A program made the translations under genes and the position numbers. From Methanocorpusculum sp. (GTDB taxonomy: Archaea > Halobacteriota > Methanomicrobia > Methanomicrobiales > Methanocorpusculaceae), in the NCBI GenBank assembly GCA_029987315.1, contig DALTVZ010000034.1:1-26674 (forward strand): a stretch of 26,674 bases of DNA. The letters are read 5' to 3'. The notes beneath the pieces were generated by a model that had not been told where the DNA came from, ran no database searches, and saw only the letters and a list, made by a program, of their open reading frames with translations. This document shows positions 24,271-26,674 of the stretch, piece by piece. Every line of letters begins with the position of its first letter. Position 1 is the stretch's first letter.

Positions 24271-25073
24271 TGGAAGTCAGCATCAAAGGGATCGGTATTG
24301 GGGGCGTTCACCCACCCAGATTAATGGGGGTCCTCAATATCAGTCCGGAGTCCTTTTTTTCTGACTCGTTCACACCCCGCGAACAGGTAGCGACCCGCAT
24401 CGAAGAAATGCTCCGGGAAGGTGCCGATATCATTGACATCGGAGCTCGGAGCACAGCACTTATCGCACCGCCAATATCTGTTGCCGAGGAGAAAGATCGG
24501 ATCGTTCGTGCATTGAGAACTTTGGATCTCTCAGGGGCAGTTTTTTCTCTTGATACTATGTATCCCGAGGTTCTTGAAGCCGCACTCAGATATGAGATAG
24601 CTGCGATTAATGATATCAGCGGACTGTCGAATGAACGATACGCAAAAATAGCGGCGGACAGTGGTCTTCCAGTGATTGCCATGACAACGCGCAAACGTCC
24701 CGGAGATCCGACCGATATCACCTCCACCCATATGGCCCTAAAAGAGATCATCAATAGAGCAGAACGGTATAATATCGACCAACTGATTCTGGACCCGGGT
24801 ATCGGGAAGTGGGTCGCAGAACGATCGAGTGAAGCGGACTGGGAGCTCTGCCGCAGATTTTCAGAACTAAAGGTCTACGGATTCCCGCTTCTTGCCGCAG
24901 CATCCCGCAAAACTTTCATTGGAGACTGTCTGAATAAGCCGCCGCATGAACGCCTGTATGGATCACTTGGTGTTCTCTATGCCCTGCTTGAGGGAGGTGC
25001 GGACATTCTGCGGGTCCATGATGTGGCACCTTCCAAGGATATCGTCAAAGTATTCCAGATGATACACCGCTAA
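24270..25073 (+). CDS. Dihydropteroate synthase-like protein
   Basis: A 267-residue TIM barrel of the pterin-binding family. Signatures: MGVLNISPESFFSD (about 19-32), DIIDIGARST (the pterin/pABA loop), SLDTM, INDISG, LILDPGIGKW, LAAASRKTFIG and ILRVHDVAP. The Asn, Asp, Lys and Arg residues used for pterin diphosphate binding are therefore present. The loop that in folate-making bacteria reads GESTRPG is GARSTALIAPP here, so the aminobenzoate site differs. In methanogens the analogous step joins the pterin to a ribofuranosyl-aminobenzene in tetrahydromethanopterin synthesis, which could explain this. It is co-transcribed with glyA, whose reaction uses that pterin. Confidence 0.85.
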   Translation: MEVSIKGIGIGGVHPPRLMGVLNISPESFFSDSFTPREQVATRIEEMLREGADIIDIGARSTALIAPPISVAEEKDRIVRALRTLDLSGAVFSLDTMYPEVLEAALRYEIAAINDISGLSNERYAKIAADSGLPVIAMTTRKRPGDPTDITSTHMALKEIINRAERYNIDQLILDPGIGKWVAERSSEADWELCRRFSELKVYGFPLLAAASRKTFIGDCLNKPPHERLYGSLGVLYALLEGGADILRVHDVAPSKDIVKVFQMIHR

Positions 25074-25083
25074 GGAGAAAAGT

Positions 25084-25092
25084 ATCTATTAT
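25084..25092 (+). promoter_or_regulatory. TATA box of cofC
   Basis: ATCTATTAT is centred about 29 nt before the ATG at 25118, suggesting cofC has its own leaderless promoter in addition to any readthrough from glyA. Confidence 0.35.
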
Positions 25093-25117
25093 CGAAAAAC
25101 CCCAGATAGTAGTAACT

Positions 25118-25756
25118 ATGTACTTCCATGCCCTGATCCCGTTCAAACCAGTCAACCCGAAGACCCGGCTTTCATCTATTTTGACCCTGGAGGAACGCGA
25201 GGAGTTTGCAAGAATAATGCTGGAAGACGTTATCCGTGCAGTCAAACGAACAGGATGCAGTGCAACGCTCCTCTGTACATCCAAGTATGAATGCCTAAAC
25301 GCACTAGTGGCGATACGAAAGGAGGGACTCAACGAGGCGATCAACTGGGCCCTCCCACAATTCCACTGCCCAGCTCTGATCATCATGTCGGATCTACCAA
25401 TGGTGACACCAGGAAGTCTTCAGCGGGTCATCTCCACGAAGGCGGATATGGCCATTGTTCCGGGACTTGGCGGCGGAACAAATGTGATATTTGTCAAGAA
25501 GCCCGAAAACTTCCGTGTTGAGTATTATGGTTTTTCGTTCAGGCGGCACCTCCAGATCGCAGAGGAACTTGAACTCACCGTCGAGATCATCGACTCCATG
25601 CGGATGTCGACTGATGTGGATGAGCCGGCGGATCTGGTAGAGCTAATGATCCACGGGCATGGAAATGCACGCGAGTGGCTCTATGAACATGGGTTCACCT
25701 TATCGGTAAAGGATGGGCGAGTGAAAGTTCACCGGGATGGTAAGGAAGTTGTCTGA
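25118..25756 (+). CDS. cofC: 2-phospho-L-lactate guanylyltransferase
   Basis: Activates 2-phospho-L-lactate (or phosphoenolpyruvate) with GTP for F420 side-chain assembly. The N-terminal nucleotide-binding stretch PFKPVNPKTRLSS (8-20) is the CofC signature, SDLPM (91-95) is the acidic metal/nucleotide motif, and GLGGGTNVIFVK is also characteristic. Length 212. Together with cofE at 6790 this gives two F420 genes in the window; cofD, cofG and cofH are not here. The end overlaps the TPR gene by 20 nt. Confidence 0.92.
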   Translation: MYFHALIPFKPVNPKTRLSSILTLEEREEFARIMLEDVIRAVKRTGCSATLLCTSKYECLNALVAIRKEGLNEAINWALPQFHCPALIIMSDLPMVTPGSLQRVISTKADMAIVPGLGGGTNVIFVKKPENFRVEYYGFSFRRHLQIAEELELTVEIIDSMRMSTDVDEPADLVELMIHGHGNAREWLYEHGFTLSVKDGRVKVHRDGKEVV

Positions 25757-26591
25757 TCTTATCGAAGACGCAGAGGAACTGGCTCTTTCCGGAAAGTTTC
25801 TAGAGGCACTCGAAAAATATGATGAGGCGATCGAGAAAAATCCAGCTGATCCGCTGACGTACGTCGGAAAGGCATCGATCCTCAAGGCACTAGGTCGATA
25901 TGAGGAATGTGCAGAATGCATGGATGAGTCCATCACATATCTGCCCGTGTGGGATAACACGATAATAGATGAGAAGCAGCTTGCAGAATTCACTTCAATG
26001 CTACTCGTTCTCAAAGCCGAGGCTCTTTTATATGCGGAAAAACCTGAAGAGGCACTGCTCACGGTGGACGAGGCGGACGAAATCACCAAAGCCGATGCGG
26101 CATCTCTGGTAGTACGTGCTCAGGCATATGCCCAGCTGAAAAAATACAAGGAGGCTGGAAACTGTCTATACCGTGCGGAGGAGTGGTGTTTTCTGCATGA
26201 CGATACAATGCTGACCCAGATCTGGCTTTCGAAAGTCCATATCGCAAAAGAGTCGGGAAAAGCCTTTGCTCCACCATATGCGGCCGAGGTATACAGATCT
26301 GGTAACTGGCGAAAACCCTCAGGAACGGCGGAAGAATTATTCGAGAGGGGAAACAATCTTCGTGGAGAGGGACTTCTCTACGACGCACTCAGATATTATG
26401 ACGCCTGTCTTTTGGCCGGACCAAACAACCGGGCGCTCGTACTGTTCTTCAAAGGGATCATCTTTGAACAACTGAAAGACTTTGCCGAGGCATACTCTAT
26501 GTATTCGGATGCTTTGGCAGCCGGACCGGCTCCTGAAGATGAGCTCAAGATCCGTGTAAGATGGATGAACGCAAAAAGCATGCGTCAGTGA
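25737..26591 (+). CDS. Tetratricopeptide-repeat protein
   Basis: A 284-residue, mostly helical protein with TPR-type units. Clear repeats are AEELALSGKFLEALEKYDEA (about 11-30), PLTYVGKASILKALGRYEEC (39-58) and, after a less regular middle, a pair near 200-265 including FERGNNLRGEGLLYDALRYY and GIIFEQLKDFAEAYSMYSDA. TPR proteins are adaptors for protein-protein contacts; the partner is unknown. There is no signal peptide or membrane segment. It overlaps cofC by 20 nt, so the two are likely translated from one mRNA. Confidence 0.82.
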   Translation: MVRKLSDLIEDAEELALSGKFLEALEKYDEAIEKNPADPLTYVGKASILKALGRYEECAECMDESITYLPVWDNTIIDEKQLAEFTSMLLVLKAEALLYAEKPEEALLTVDEADEITKADAASLVVRAQAYAQLKKYKEAGNCLYRAEEWCFLHDDTMLTQIWLSKVHIAKESGKAFAPPYAAEVYRSGNWRKPSGTAEELFERGNNLRGEGLLYDALRYYDACLLAGPNNRALVLFFKGIIFEQLKDFAEAYSMYSDALAAGPAPEDELKIRVRWMNAKSMRQ

Positions 26592-26674
26592 AATCAGCCA
26601 TTATCTTTTTTATCATCCGATCGGAAATATAACACAAAAACAGTTTCTAAAAGCGAAACGCCCAAGCCGGAATT
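26592..26674 (+). terminator. Terminal spacer with T-run
   Basis: ATCTTTTTTATC (T-run 26606-26611) follows the TPR gene and may end the glyA/cofC transcript. AAATATAACAC near 26627-26637 could be a TATA box for a gene beyond the window. No coding start is visible. Confidence 0.4.

Noticed and set aside
1..26674. CRISPR array, insertion sequence or prophage
   Set aside because: No evenly spaced direct repeats, no transposase-like protein and no integrase were seen; gene content is housekeeping and operons are intact.

Overview
The window looks like a chromosomal segment from a methanogenic euryarchaeon. The evidence is two coenzyme F420 ligase-type genes (cofE and a paralogue), cofC, an archaeal 'superoperon' of ribosomal, RNase P, proteasome, KEOPS and prefoldin genes, an archaeal NAC, a GAN/RecJ-like DHH nuclease, and TATA boxes in place of bacterial promoters. 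Balanced base composition, the missing exosome genes and the hydrogenotroph-like gene set suggest Methanomicrobiales, possibly Methanocorpusculum. That placement is an inference; no marker was compared with a database.

Layout. 1-6185 (minus strand): tRNA-Leu(UAG), class I fructose-1,6-bisphosphatase, a shortened FBP aldolase/phosphatase-like protein that has lost its metal ligands, a transglutaminase-like protein, valyl-tRNA synthetase interrupted by an in-frame TAG, and the N-terminal part of an AMP-forming acyl-CoA synthetase. 6242-6700: two convergent zinc-ribbon proteins. 6790-9597 (plus): cofE, a HisA-related TIM barrel, thymidylate kinase, and a second CofE-like gene. 9615-14326 (minus): the conserved information-processing superoperon in the order rpl15e, rnp3, rnp2, psmA, SBDS, rpl37ae, rpoP, Brix/Imp4-like, pcc1, pfdB. 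The exosome genes rrp4, rrp41 and rrp42, which usually follow SBDS, are absent. 14425-16315 (minus): NAD(P)HX repair enzyme and moaC. 16378-19268 (plus): DHH nuclease, PUA protein, NAC, TrmI methyltransferase. 19358-22981 (plus): a TtuA/Ncs6-like protein without its PP-loop, nadE, a 312-residue protein of unknown function, and a flavoprotein disulfide reductase cut by an in-frame TGA. 23020-26591 (plus): glyA, a dihydropteroate synthase-like gene, cofC, and a TPR protein.

How the genes work together. Most genes sit in tightly packed operons with ATGA-type overlaps. First genes of operons often have a TATA box 27-33 nt before the start codon and no clear Shine-Dalgarno sequence, suggesting leaderless mRNAs; several internal genes carry clear AAGGAG-type sites. 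The metabolic themes are cofactor synthesis (F420, NAD, molybdopterin/tungstopterin, one-carbon pterin), gluconeogenesis and translation. I saw no IS element, prophage or CRISPR array.

The most unusual observations are: two otherwise intact genes (valS and the disulfide reductase) each broken by one in-frame stop with the downstream domain preserved in the same frame; two degenerate enzyme paralogues placed next to a catalytically intact enzyme of related function; and a nested inverted repeat at the promoter of the superoperon.
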